A DNA stretch of 64,000 bases. It comes from Lichenicoccus sp964247695. GTDB lineage: Bacteria; Pseudomonadota; Alphaproteobacteria; Acetobacterales; Acetobacteraceae. A program made the translations under genes and the position numbers. Every line of letters begins with the position of its first letter. Within the stretch, counting starts at the first letter, position 1. A model generated the notes under the pieces. The model did not search any database. It was not told the origin of the DNA and saw nothing but the letters and a program-made list of their open reading frames with translations. The DNA lies in assembly GCA_964247695.1 (NCBI GenBank), contig CAXTVI010000019.1, positions 1 through 64,000 of the forward strand, in the 5' to 3' direction. Shown piece after piece: positions 45,001 to 52,113 of the stretch.

Positions 45001-47116
45001 CGGCCACCACGCACAGGCGCGGGCCGTTCACCGCCGCGATATCGAGGCCGGCGCCGAGCAGCGGCAGGAGGTCGGCCTCGGGCAGCCGCACCGCCAGCAT
45101 GGCGCCGCCCGGCAGCGCTTGCATCAGCCGTCCGCGCTCGGCAACCAGGCCGAGCCCTTCCTCCAGCGTGAAGACGCCGGCGATGCAGGCCGCGACCAGC
45201 TCGCCCACGCTGTGGCCGATCATCATGTCAGGCACGATGCCCCAGGCCATCCAAAGCCGGGCCAGCGCGTACTGCACCGAGAAGATCGCCGGCTGTGCCG
45301 CGGTCGTCTCCATCAGCCGGCGGTCGCTGTCCGCGTCGCGATCCTGCGGGTAGAGCAGCGCAGGCAGGTCGATGCCGAAGCCGGCCTGCAGCACCTCCGC
45401 GCACCGGTCGATGTGACGCCGGAACTCCGCCTGCTCGCGGTAGAGATCCATCGCCATCTGCGGGTATTGCGCGCCCTGGCCCGGAAACATGAAGGCGACC
45501 GGCGGCTTCGACGCAGCAGGTTGCGTCACCTTGCGCTCGGTGACCGCTTCAAGGAGGCCAATGGCGTCATCGGTCCCGCTGCAGGCGAATGCGGCACGAT
45601 GCTCGAAGGCGCGACGCCCGACCTGCAGCGTGTGGGCGACCGCAGCGAGCGGGCGATCCGGATGGGCGCGCAGATCGACCGCCAGCCGGTGGCACGCCTG
45701 CAACAGGGCGGCTCCGCTGCGTCCCGACACCACCAGCAGCGCGTGCGACGGCTCGACGCTCGCGGACGCCACGCTCGGCGCTTCCTGCAGCACGACATGC
45801 GCATTGGTGCCCCCGACCCCGAAAGCGCTGACCGCGGCGCGGCGCGGTCCGGCCTCCTGCCGCCAGGGCCGCGTCTCGGCATCGACAAAGAACGGGCTGC
45901 TGGCGAAATCGATCGCCGGATTGGGCGCCCGGTAGTGCAGCATGCCGGGCAGCACCCGGTGATGCAGCGACAGCGCCGCCTTGATCAGGCCGGTGACGCC
46001 GGCCGCGGCATCGAGATGTCCGACATTCGGCTTGGCCGAGCCGACCGCGCAGAACTGCCGGTCGACGGTATGCAGGCGGAAGGCCTGGCTCAGGGCCGCG
46101 ATCTCGATCGGGTCGCCGAGTGGGGTCGCGGTGCCGTGGCATTCGACATACGAGATCGACCGCGCATCCACGCCGGCCGCCTCCTGCGCCGCGCTGATCA
46201 CGGCGGCCTGTCCATCCACGCTCGGCGCGGTGAAGCCGACCTTGGACGCGCCGTCATTATTGACCGCGGAGCCCTTGATCAGCGCGTAGATGTGGTCGCC
46301 GTCGGCCAGCGCGTCGGCGAGGCGCTTGAGCAGCACGATGCCGGCGCCGCTGCCGAACACGGTGCCCCTGGCGTCGGCATCGAAGGTCCGGCAGACACCG
46401 TCCGGCGAGACCATGCCGCCGTCCTGGTAGTGGTAGCCACGGTGCTGCGGCAGCGTGATCGAGACGCCTCCGGCGAGCGCCATGTCGCAGGCGTAGCAGA
46501 GCAGGCTCTGGCAGGCCTGGACGATGGCGACGAGCGAGGTCGAGCAGGCGGTCTGCAGGCTCAGGCAGGGGCCGCGCAGGTCCAGCTTGTAGGCGATGCG
46601 GGTGGCAACGAAATCCAGGCCCGACCCGAGCAGGATCGGGTAGTCGCTGACCTGGTAGGTGCTCGTATAGCGGCGCAGGCCTTCGCGGTCGGCCGCGACA
46701 TTGTTCAGGAAGTAGCTGTTCGGGCTGCTGCCGGCGAAAACGCCGATCGTGCCGTCATAGGCGGCCGCGTCGTAGCCGGCGTCCTCGATGGCCTCCCAGG
46801 CACATTCGAGCAGCACGCGCTGCTGCGGATCGACCAGCCTGGCCTCCGCCGCATGCATGCCGAAAAACGCCGCATCGAACTGGTCGACGCCGTCGATGAT
46901 GGCCCGAGCCCGCACGAAGTTGGGCGCCGCGCGCTCTTCCGGCGTAAAGGCGTCGTCGAGCTCGCTCTCGCCGAAATGCTCGATGGCGTCGACGCCGTTG
47001 CAGAGATTGTTCCAGAACTGCCGCACCGAGGGCGCGCCCGGGAAGCGGCCGGACATGCCGACGATGGCGATGGCATCGGCGTCCTCGTCGGGACGGTCGA
47101 GATGGTCGTCGCGCAT
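39089..47116 (-). CDS. Hybrid PKS-NRPS megasynthase: KS-AT-ACP-AMT-C-A-T
   Basis: A 2675-aa multidomain enzyme. KS (about 12-445) has Cys191 in TACSTS, His327 and His367. AT (540-870) has Ser636 in GHSVGE and HAFHS at 732-736, the malonyl-type motif. ACP (942-1015) has Ser978. A Pro/Ala-rich linker with a short coiled coil (1063-1088) leads to a class-III aminotransferase (1140-1590) with PLP Lys1426 in YGKVVGGGLPIG. C (1608-2040) has HHIVCDGWS. A (2055-2550) is intact, with SGSTGLPKG, YGPTETTIW and Lys2542. T has Ser2604. A hand-read specificity code, D-I-L-Q-M-A-M-I-W-K, resembles glycine-type codes. No ketoreductase is present, so the aminotransferase should turn the beta-keto group into a beta-amine. 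The ATG at 47116 is 10 bp after the A-T gene. Confidence 0.94.
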   Translation of the reverse strand: MRDDHLDRPDEDADAIAIVGMSGRFPGAPSVRQFWNNLCNGVDAIEHFGESELDDAFTPEERAAPNFVRARAIIDGVDQFDAAFFGMHAAEARLVDPQQRVLLECAWEAIEDAGYDAAAYDGTIGVFAGSSPNSYFLNNVAADREGLRRYTSTYQVSDYPILLGSGLDFVATRIAYKLDLRGPCLSLQTACSTSLVAIVQACQSLLCYACDMALAGGVSITLPQHRGYHYQDGGMVSPDGVCRTFDADARGTVFGSGAGIVLLKRLADALADGDHIYALIKGSAVNNDGASKVGFTAPSVDGQAAVISAAQEAAGVDARSISYVECHGTATPLGDPIEIAALSQAFRLHTVDRQFCAVGSAKPNVGHLDAAAGVTGLIKAALSLHHRVLPGMLHYRAPNPAIDFASSPFFVDAETRPWRQEAGPRRAAVSAFGVGGTNAHVVLQEAPSVASASVEPSHALLVVSGRSGAALLQACHRLAVDLRAHPDRPLAAVAHTLQVGRRAFEHRAAFACSGTDDAIGLLEAVTERKVTQPAASKPPVAFMFPGQGAQYPQMAMDLYREQAEFRRHIDRCAEVLQAGFGIDLPALLYPQDRDADSDRRLMETTAAQPAIFSVQYALARLWMAWGIVPDMMIGHSVGELVAACIAGVFTLEEGLGLVAERGRLMQALPGGAMLAVRLPEADLLPLLGAGLDIAAVNGPRLCVVAGSYEAVTALETVLQERGDGCRRLHTSHAFHSAMVEPVVAPLAQRVSRMALAAPTIPYVSCVTGTWIDDAEAVSAEYWARHCREPVRFAEALATLMAGPAAGEDNRLPILIEVGPGNTLQTLALQGAAKGRREQVLASLPDAARERPDLETMLASLGVLWVAGRSPDWAAVRDTTLPGRVALPTYPFQRSRYWIDEPAGKAPDTSFPLVSTPPRTAETAMQQTASTSSSAPPSQGGGHLAGITVAVTGIIEDLSGEAIAPAEAERSFLELGFDSLFLSQVTQRLDNRFGLKIKFRQLLGDLSTIPALSQFIAGHVAPEPEAVPASPASLQAPVAEAPILASLPSLPVQATAVQATAPAGLEAILRDQLAAMSQLMGRQLDLLRGGAAIAAPAPALIAIAAPVANVPPAPAPAKASVAPDAAATARFENFGPARTVSGAHLDMAQQRYIASLTDRYVRRTRGSKEYTAAHRATLADPRVAAGFRDIWKEMVYPIVSDRAKGSRIWDIDGNEYVDLVNGFGQTAFGHSPDFVVDAVSAQLQAGFAIGPQADLAGNVTELFCELTGNERATFCNTGSEAVMAAMRIARTVTGRSRVVMFAGSYHGQFDEVLIKGGRSKTTPIATPVAAGIPNGSVGNMVVLDYATPESLQWVRENAHELAAVIVEPVQSRHPALRPVEFLRELREITAASGTCYVFDEVVTGFRVHPGGMQAVFGIRADLATYGKVVGGGLPIGVLAGKAAFMDALDGGTWQYGDESVPEVAVTFFAGTFVRHPLVLASAHAVLQHIKAAGPGLQQALEQRVRRMVEDINGFLQTRGLSTRVETFASWFYFSFAAESGLAGLLYYDMREAGIHIQEGFPCFLTTAHSDADLSRIADAFKGAVLRAQQAGILPSDGSDGGLPVTPDEPFEVPLTEPQTEIWLSAQMSDQASCAFNESVSLTLRGVLDLQALEGALADVIGRHDALRARFDAAGTGMWIEPGLSIPLTLADPASPALDELIAHDARTPFDLVRGPLLRATLLRQAPDRAVLVLTAHHIVCDGWSINVIVGELATCYAARREGRPHGLPAPLPFSRYAVDQSRRAASAVAETDAFWQQSFATPVQPLELPSDRARPAIKSFRGATERRRIGPELYLAAKRLGAANGCTLFVTLLATFQALVGRLADTDEVVVGVPTAGQSALEDEILVGHCVNFLPLRGSWTDTTTVAGHLAATKRVVLDGYDHQDTTLGRIVRRLALPRDPNRLPLAEVQFNLERLADGLEFSGLEVSVEANAKQFVNFDLFCNIVESPAGLAIECDYNSDLFDGGTVARWLGLFETLLEQMSGRATEPLCTVPMLPEWERRQTMLALNDTARDFPRDEGVHTLVAAQAARTPEAIAASFGDGTISYGALDRRANQLAHYLRRHIGQDGARVVIMLDRSIEMLVGLLGVLKAGYTYVPVDPRHPRARLQHILRDSEAAGLLVSGPFAVDGQHSFSLVCNPAIDEAAIAREPETPPAGRFDAGQLAYIAYTSGSTGLPKGVRVAHRSVVNLLTAMARRPGLAAHDVVPAITTVSFDIAVLELFLPLCVGARTVIVETAEAMDGNALLARIRRCGATLVQATPTTWRMLLEAGFRPTPGLRMLAGGEPLPRTLADQMLAGGGELWNMYGPTETTIWSAAHAVAAGDGPITIGGPIDNTSFYVVDRHGQPQPIGVPGELLIGGDGVADGYHNRPDLTQEKFVPDRFDQVGKDARLYRTGDLARHRPDGEVELLGRIDLQVKLRGFRIEIGEIEAVLARHALLQASAVVLREEQPGMAQLVGCYVERDGHEHSPAQLRALLTPYLPDYMIPTGWVRLAGIPTTANGKLDRKALVALVEQPTATPMRPVARGGRAPRTANETLLAGIWATVLNRAEVGVDDDLFDLGADSIHIFQITARANREGLPVAAKDLLRLRTIARICATMPGESEADEAAAPVYVKPQLSQFARARPQGVPGVRPA

Positions 47117-47126
47117 GGTGATACTC

Positions 47127-49139
47127 TCAGGCCCGCTCGCGACGAAGCCGGGCGAACGCGTCCCGCTGCCGCGCCCCGCGATCGCGCGCCGCCAGCGTCG
47201 AGACGGCGGGTCCGGCATTCTGCGAAAGATGCGCGGCCAGCGACGCGATGGTCGGACGGGCGAACAGGTCGGTCATGTCGAGATCCGGGAACCGCGTCTT
47301 CATCTCGGCATGGATCGCCATGAGCTGCAGGGACGTGCCGCCAAGGTCGAAGAAATTCCTGTCCAGGGGCGGACTGGGCAGATCCAGGATCCGCCCCCAG
47401 ATCCCGGCGATCGCTCCCTCGACTCCGACCGGTGCGGCCTGCGTCCCAGGCTCGACGGCTTGCGCTGCCGCCGTGAAAGCCGCATCGAGCGCCGCACGGT
47501 CGATCTTGCCGTTCCGCGTCAGCGGGAATTCGGCATGCGCCATGAAGGCGGCCGGGACCATGTAGGGCGGCAGCACCTCGCGCAGCGCCGCGCGCAAGGC
47601 ATCGTCGGCTTGAGTGCCGCGGACCGGCGCATCGTGGCCAACGCCGCCGGCCGCCGGTTGCAGGAGATGCGCCACGATCCGCTTGCCGCCCGGTTCCGCC
47701 AGCACGCTCACGACCACGTCGCGCATGTCGGCTGTTGACACCTCCCGCAGCGCCGCCTCGATCGCGGCCAGTTCCACGCGCTTGCCGTCGAGCTTGACCT
47801 GCCCGTCCTGGCGACCGTGGAACTCCAGGTTGCCGTCCGGTCGCTGTCGCACGAGGTCACCGGTCCGGTAGAGGCGGGCTTCCGCGGAGGCCGCGAACGG
47901 ATCGGCCACGAACTTCTGCAGCGTCAGGTCCGGCAGCCCGAGGTAGCCGAGGGCGACCCCGTCGCCGCCGGCATACAGTTCGCCGATCTCTCCCGGCGCC
48001 ACCGGCCGCAGCTCCGTATCGAGGACATGGATCGTGGTGCCGGCGATCGGGGTGCCGATCGGGATCGGCCCGGTCTCGTCCCCAGGCCGGATCCTGTAGC
48101 AGCAGGTGAAGGTCGTGTTCTCGGTGGGGCCGTAGCCGTTGACCAGCCTGCAGCCTGGCAATGCGCGCAGCGCCCGGCCGACATGCGGCGGCGACAGCAC
48201 ATCGCCCCCGGCCAGCAACTGGCGCAACGGCCGCAGCGCCTCCAGCCGGGTGTCGATCATCAGGTGGAACAGGCCGGCGGTGAGCCAGAGCGTTGTTATA
48301 CCGTAACGTGACAGCAGGCCGCCGATGTCATCCACCGACGGGTGCGCGACCGGAGGAAGCACGAGGCGGCCGCCATTCAGCAGCGCGCCCCAGATCTCGA
48401 ACGTCGAGGCATCGAACGCGAGCGGAGCGAGCTGCAGCAGCACCTCGTCCGGCCCGAGCGCGACATAGTCCGCGCCGACAACCAGTCGCACGATGCCGCG
48501 ATGGGGAACCGCGACCGGCTTCGGACGGCCGGTCGAACCCGAGGTGAACATGATGTAGGCCAGGTCCGGCTGCGTTGCCTCGTCGACCGCATCATGCGCG
48601 TCGGCGTCGGCGTTCCACTCCGCCGTGTCTGCGTCATCGGGGTAGGCAATCGTCTGCACGCTCCAGAACCGGGCCGGCGCGTGATGCGGGTCGCCCTGGG
48701 GTGCGGGGCTCGCATCCGCCAGCATCGCGACGATCCCGCTATCGACGACCATCGCCGAGAGCACGGCCTGCGGATTTGCGAGATCGAACGGAACGTATGC
48801 CGCGCCGGCGCGCAGGATGCCCAGCATCGCCGCGACCTGTGCGATGCGATCGGTGAGCACGAAACCGACGCAGGCACCCGCGCGCACGCCGTGCCGGCGC
48901 AGGTGCCGGGCGACGACGAGCGACATCCGGTCCAATACGGCATACGTCACGCAACGCTCACCGAGCTGAAGCGCCACCGATTCAGGACGGAGCCGGGCCT
49001 GCCTCTCGAAGTGCTTGCCTATCTTGGAAATGGTTGGCTCCGCTTCTGGTCGCACGAACAGCGGACGCACCGGAACCTCGGATCGTCCAGCCCCGCTCGG
49101 CTTGCTTGAGATAGCGCCTCCGTCTGTGGCGCTGGTCAT
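47127..49139 (-). CDS. NRPS loading protein: A-T
   Basis: A 670-aa adenylation-thiolation protein that starts the assembly line. The A domain (about 40-550) is complete: FTSGSTGRPKPV near 200, NGYGPTENTTFTCC near 335, YRTGDLV near 425 and catalytic Lys545 in NGKIDR. The carrier domain has Ser603 in LGGTSLQLM. A hand-aligned code is D-A-F-W-L-A-G-T-F-K, close to published valine-type codes, but hand alignment is rough. With no condensation domain, its aminoacyl thioester should pass directly to the KS of the next protein. The ATG at 49139 is preferred over 49244, whose extra 35 residues are Arg-rich and unlike coding sequence. Confidence 0.92.
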   Translation of the reverse strand: MTSATDGGAISSKPSGAGRSEVPVRPLFVRPEAEPTISKIGKHFERQARLRPESVALQLGERCVTYAVLDRMSLVVARHLRRHGVRAGACVGFVLTDRIAQVAAMLGILRAGAAYVPFDLANPQAVLSAMVVDSGIVAMLADASPAPQGDPHHAPARFWSVQTIAYPDDADTAEWNADADAHDAVDEATQPDLAYIMFTSGSTGRPKPVAVPHRGIVRLVVGADYVALGPDEVLLQLAPLAFDASTFEIWGALLNGGRLVLPPVAHPSVDDIGGLLSRYGITTLWLTAGLFHLMIDTRLEALRPLRQLLAGGDVLSPPHVGRALRALPGCRLVNGYGPTENTTFTCCYRIRPGDETGPIPIGTPIAGTTIHVLDTELRPVAPGEIGELYAGGDGVALGYLGLPDLTLQKFVADPFAASAEARLYRTGDLVRQRPDGNLEFHGRQDGQVKLDGKRVELAAIEAALREVSTADMRDVVVSVLAEPGGKRIVAHLLQPAAGGVGHDAPVRGTQADDALRAALREVLPPYMVPAAFMAHAEFPLTRNGKIDRAALDAAFTAAAQAVEPGTQAAPVGVEGAIAGIWGRILDLPSPPLDRNFFDLGGTSLQLMAIHAEMKTRFPDLDMTDLFARPTIASLAAHLSQNAGPAVSTLAARDRGARQRDAFARLRRERA

Positions 49140-49268
49140 TCCGGACCTGGATCGGAACGGTCGCTCACGGCTCAAAGATGCCCTGGTCCCTCTCGTCTCT
49201 TCGCTCCTGGCCCATCGCCGCGCAAGCCGCACGCGCGGTGGCACCTCTGCACCACGTCCCTACGCGGG

Positions 49269-49301
49269 TTTATATTGCGGAACTTAGCGGCCAATCGCTA
49301 A
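49269..49301 (-). promoter_or_regulatory. Putative promoter/operator of the NRPS-PKS operon
   Basis: A perfect palindrome TTAGCG-GCCAAT-CGCTAA (49284-49301) lies 145 bp upstream of the first NRPS start, in the only AT-rich part of the 218-bp gap. On the minus strand a TATAAA (49269-49274) follows it and could be a -10 box, so the palindrome would overlie the -35 region. That arrangement suits an operator. No regulator gene is seen in the cluster. Confidence 0.45.
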
Positions 49302-49357
49302 CAAAAATATTCTGCGCCGCGTCTTTCTCGCCGGCTGCGCCTTTTTCGTCAGCTGCA

Positions 49358-50815
49358 TCAACCGGGAACGGCCCGCGACGCCATTCGTTGCAACAGCCTA
49401 ATGACCTCGATGGAGCGTGAACGGGCGCAGAGCAGCAGGACGCCACCATAGCATGACGCTGCGACGCCGCCCTCACAGACCAGCAGCAGCAGCGGCGACC
49501 AGTCTGCGGGCACGACTTGTTGCATTCCCAGAACGGCAAGGCGCGCCGCCACACCGCCGGCCATCGGCACGATCAGGCTGCTCAGCAGGGGTGCCACCGG
49601 ATGCGACAGCACGGAGCGGATGAACGGCGCCATGAACAGGATCGCCACGAAGCCGCGCGCCACCAGCGCCGCCGCCAGTGCGGTCAAGCCATACGGAACC
49701 GCAACGTACGCGATCAGCCCGGTGGTGATGGCGTTGACGGCCGAGATGCCTAGCATCTGTCCGCGCCTGCCGCTCGATACCAGGAGCGGACGGATGAAGG
49801 CGGTCACCACGATATACGGGCCGAGCGCCGACAGCACCGTGAAGACGGGAGCCGCGGGCTGCAACCGGGTGCCGAACATGCTGTCGATCAATGGCGCCGC
49901 GGCTGCACCGGCGATCGCGAAGCAGCCGATGACCGTCAGCGCCATCATGCCCATGATCCGCGCGGCCACGTCATAACGTCGCACCGGATCGGAGCGGATC
50001 GAGACGAAGAGCGGCAGGAAGATGCGACTGATCGATGTCACAACGACTTCCTGCAGCACCTCGAGCAGTCGCTGGGCCACGCGCAGGTAGCCGATCGAGA
50101 CCACATCGAGCCTGAGCCCGGCGATCAGGGCGAAGCCGGTCCGGGCCAGGTACTCGACAAGGTTCGCACCGATCAACGGCATCGCGAAACGCAGGGCGGC
50201 ACGGACTTCCGCCATGTCGATACGAGCACGTGGACGCCACCGCGCCACCGCGCTCACCGCCACGACGAAGAACAGGACACCGGACAGGCGCTGCACCACC
50301 AGGGCAAGCGCGCCGTGGCCATAGAGCGCGAAGGGCAGTGCGCTGATCGCTCCGGTGAGCGTGGCGCCGAGCGACATGAGGCCGACGGCGCGATAGCGGA
50401 AGTCGCGCGTCAGCGTCGCCAACGGCACAACCACCAGGACGTTCAGCAGCATCATGGCCGAGAGCGAGCGCACCACCCAGACCAGGCGCTGCTCGCCGTA
50501 GAGGGCAGCCGCCAGCGGTGCCGCGATCCAGAGCAGGACGGACAGCGTGCCCGCGATCAGCAGATGCGCCCAGAACGAGCCGGCTTCGCTGCTTACGTCG
50601 CCGCGCTCGGATGTGACCACACGCTCCGCTGCGCCGCCGATGGCGACCGTGTTGGCAAGTTCGACCAGCATCGAGCCGAGCGCCACCAAGCCGACATCGC
50701 CAACCGGAACGAAGTGCAGGATCACGGCAAAGATGACGAAGCCGACCGCACGCTCGGCGCCGGTTGCGCCGAACGACCAGAATGCGCCGGCCGCCGCGCG
50801 CCGCTCGAGGCTCAT
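49358..50815 (-). CDS. MOP-family flippase (Wzx-like) in the NRPS cluster
   Basis: A 485-aa membrane protein with about twelve to fourteen hydrophobic segments and the polysaccharide-flippase layout (WSFGATGAERAVGFVIFAV at the N-terminus, PLATLTRDFRYRAVGLMSLG near 125, RLLEVLQEVVVTSISRIFLP near 255). Relatives flip lipid-linked oligosaccharides or export small products. Its position between an oxygenase and the A-T gene, all on one strand, suggests export of the cluster product. Its start overlaps by one base (TGATG) the stop of a short coding-like frame. Confidence 0.86.
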   Translation of the reverse strand: MSLERRAAAGAFWSFGATGAERAVGFVIFAVILHFVPVGDVGLVALGSMLVELANTVAIGGAAERVVTSERGDVSSEAGSFWAHLLIAGTLSVLLWIAAPLAAALYGEQRLVWVVRSLSAMMLLNVLVVVPLATLTRDFRYRAVGLMSLGATLTGAISALPFALYGHGALALVVQRLSGVLFFVVAVSAVARWRPRARIDMAEVRAALRFAMPLIGANLVEYLARTGFALIAGLRLDVVSIGYLRVAQRLLEVLQEVVVTSISRIFLPLFVSIRSDPVRRYDVAARIMGMMALTVIGCFAIAGAAAAPLIDSMFGTRLQPAAPVFTVLSALGPYIVVTAFIRPLLVSSGRRGQMLGISAVNAITTGLIAYVAVPYGLTALAAALVARGFVAILFMAPFIRSVLSHPVAPLLSSLIVPMAGGVAARLAVLGMQQVVPADWSPLLLLVCEGGVAASCYGGVLLLCARSRSIEVIRLLQRMASRAVPG

Positions 50816-50931
50816 CAGTCAGGTTCCAGCGCTACCACTCCTGTCGCAGACGCCCCGCGAGCGTCAGCATCAGGCTCGTCAGCCGCGGGCCGCCAATACT
50901 CCAGGACGGCATGGATACACAACCAGCGCAC
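50815..50931 (-). CDS. Possible small ORF coupled to the flippase start
   Basis: A short frame reads VRWLCIHAVLEYWRP, then PAADEPDADARGA, and ends with a TGA that overlaps the flippase ATG as TGATG. In the same frame the 51 bases upstream (to 50982) also look coding (LGNTECSNITLDGREF), but no ATG exists and a stop precedes them. A GTG start at 50931 would give 38 aa. It may be a true small protein or the truncated tail of a lost gene. No family is recognised. Confidence 0.3.
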   Translation of the reverse strand: MRWLCIHAVLEYWRPAADEPDADARGASATGVVALEPD

Positions 50932-51034
50932 GAATTCGCGCCCGTCGAGCGTGATGTTCGAACACTCCGTGTTGCCGAGATGTCACGCGATTGGCGCGGC
51001 GAGGCGCCCCGCCGCCGCGAGCGCGGACGGGGTG

Positions 51035-51976
51035 CTAGTGCTCGTGGGCGCGATGGATCGCGCTGCTCAAGGCGTGGCGGACCGGGCGGATGAGCTTCAG
51101 GCTCTCCGACTTGAGGGCGTCCCGTCCGGGAGCAGCGCCCGGCGGCGACGGCTTGACACCGACACGGCGGAGCTTCTGGTTGAAGGCCCGGGCCCGGCCG
51201 ACCGCCCGGCTGCTCTCCGTCTCGAAGACGAACGCGTAGGACACGGAGCGCCCGGCACCTGTCTCCACCCAATGCGGCGAGTTCTGCGGCTGATGCAGGC
51301 CCAGCCCCGGGCGCAGGCGGAAGATGACTTCGGCCGCGGGATCACGGCTGGCAAGATCGACCTGGCCGATATTGATCACGTTGCGAGCGTAGAAATCCTC
51401 CAGCTCGCACTCGCTCAGAACCTGCGGACCATAGACATGGTAGGTCTTCTCGCCCTCGATCTGGGCGAAGAAGTTGATTTCGGGATCGAAGTGGAACGGC
51501 GTGGTTGTGGCGGCAGAGGTGATGAACACCGCCGACTCCAGCCGCACGATGCGTTCGCGGGCGAGCTGCGGCTGCAACGCCACGACCTGGCCGAACAAGG
51601 TATCGAGCAGCGAGCGGAAGCGGGGATCATGGTTCTCCGGACGCTTGAACAACAAACGCGCCGGATGCGAACCGAGAGTGGCGAGGGTCTCGACCGGATC
51701 AGCCATGCTGTGCGGGACCGAGTAGAACTCTGCTCCCGGAGTCGGCGCGCTGGCGGCGACAAAGTAGTCACGCGGATGACCGAGATACCGCCTCGAAAGC
51801 TGTTCGAGACTGTCTGCCGAGAACATATCCAGCTCATGCAGGTTATGCTGCATCGCAACCGGAAGCCGGTCGAAATCGGCCTTGAACCGGATCGGATCCG
51901 GCATGAGGCGCCCACGCACCGGTCGAGGCGTGGATGGAGCAGCCACCCGGTCCAGAACGTCAAGATCGCTCTTCAT
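51035..51976 (-). CDS. JmjC/cupin_8-like 2-oxoglutarate oxygenase in NRPS cluster (A)
   Basis: A 313-aa cupin oxygenase. The iron triad is His162-x-Asp164 in TPFHFDPEIN and distal His235 in NSPHWVETG; Lys177 (EGEKTYHVYGP) is a candidate 2-oxoglutarate ligand. The C-terminus is basic, like its paralogues (FNQKLRRVGVKPSPPGA). Enzymes of this fold hydroxylate amino-acid side chains or peptidyl carrier-bound residues, so tailoring of the NRPS product is likely, by inference. It lies upstream of the flippase gene on the same strand, and an inverted repeat lies 81 bp before its start. Confidence 0.85.
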   Translation of the reverse strand: MKSDLDVLDRVAAPSTPRPVRGRLMPDPIRFKADFDRLPVAMQHNLHELDMFSADSLEQLSRRYLGHPRDYFVAASAPTPGAEFYSVPHSMADPVETLATLGSHPARLLFKRPENHDPRFRSLLDTLFGQVVALQPQLARERIVRLESAVFITSAATTTPFHFDPEINFFAQIEGEKTYHVYGPQVLSECELEDFYARNVINIGQVDLASRDPAAEVIFRLRPGLGLHQPQNSPHWVETGAGRSVSYAFVFETESSRAVGRARAFNQKLRRVGVKPSPPGAAPGRDALKSESLKLIRPVRHALSSAIHRAHEH

Positions 51977-52056
51977 GATCGCTCGCCTGCACGAATTGTT
52001 AGAGAAGCAGCAAGTAAGCGCGGCCTCCGCAACGATTAGGTAGGCGCATCCTCGAT

Positions 52057-52074
52057 GGTAAGCAAATACTTACC
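52057..52074. promoter_or_regulatory. Palindrome GGTAAG-N6-CTTACC before oxygenase A
   Basis: A perfect inverted repeat with 6-bp arms and a CAAATA spacer, 81 bp upstream of the 51976 start and inside an AT-rich 137-bp gap after the phosphopantetheinyl transferase gene. It has the same 6-6-6 geometry as the site upstream of the NRPS genes but different half-sites. Confidence 0.4.
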
Positions 52075-52113
52075 CTGGACCTCGGAGATAAATCATCGTC
52101 ATCAAAGATGGAT

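Noticed and set aside
35144..49139. An MbtH-like helper gene in the NRPS cluster
   Set aside because: No frame with the MbtH signature was seen in or between the cluster genes; the short frame at 50815-50982 does not match it.
49284..52074. The two 6-N6-6 palindromes as copies of one operator
   Set aside because: The half-sites (TTAGCG and GGTAAG) differ, so only the geometry is shared.
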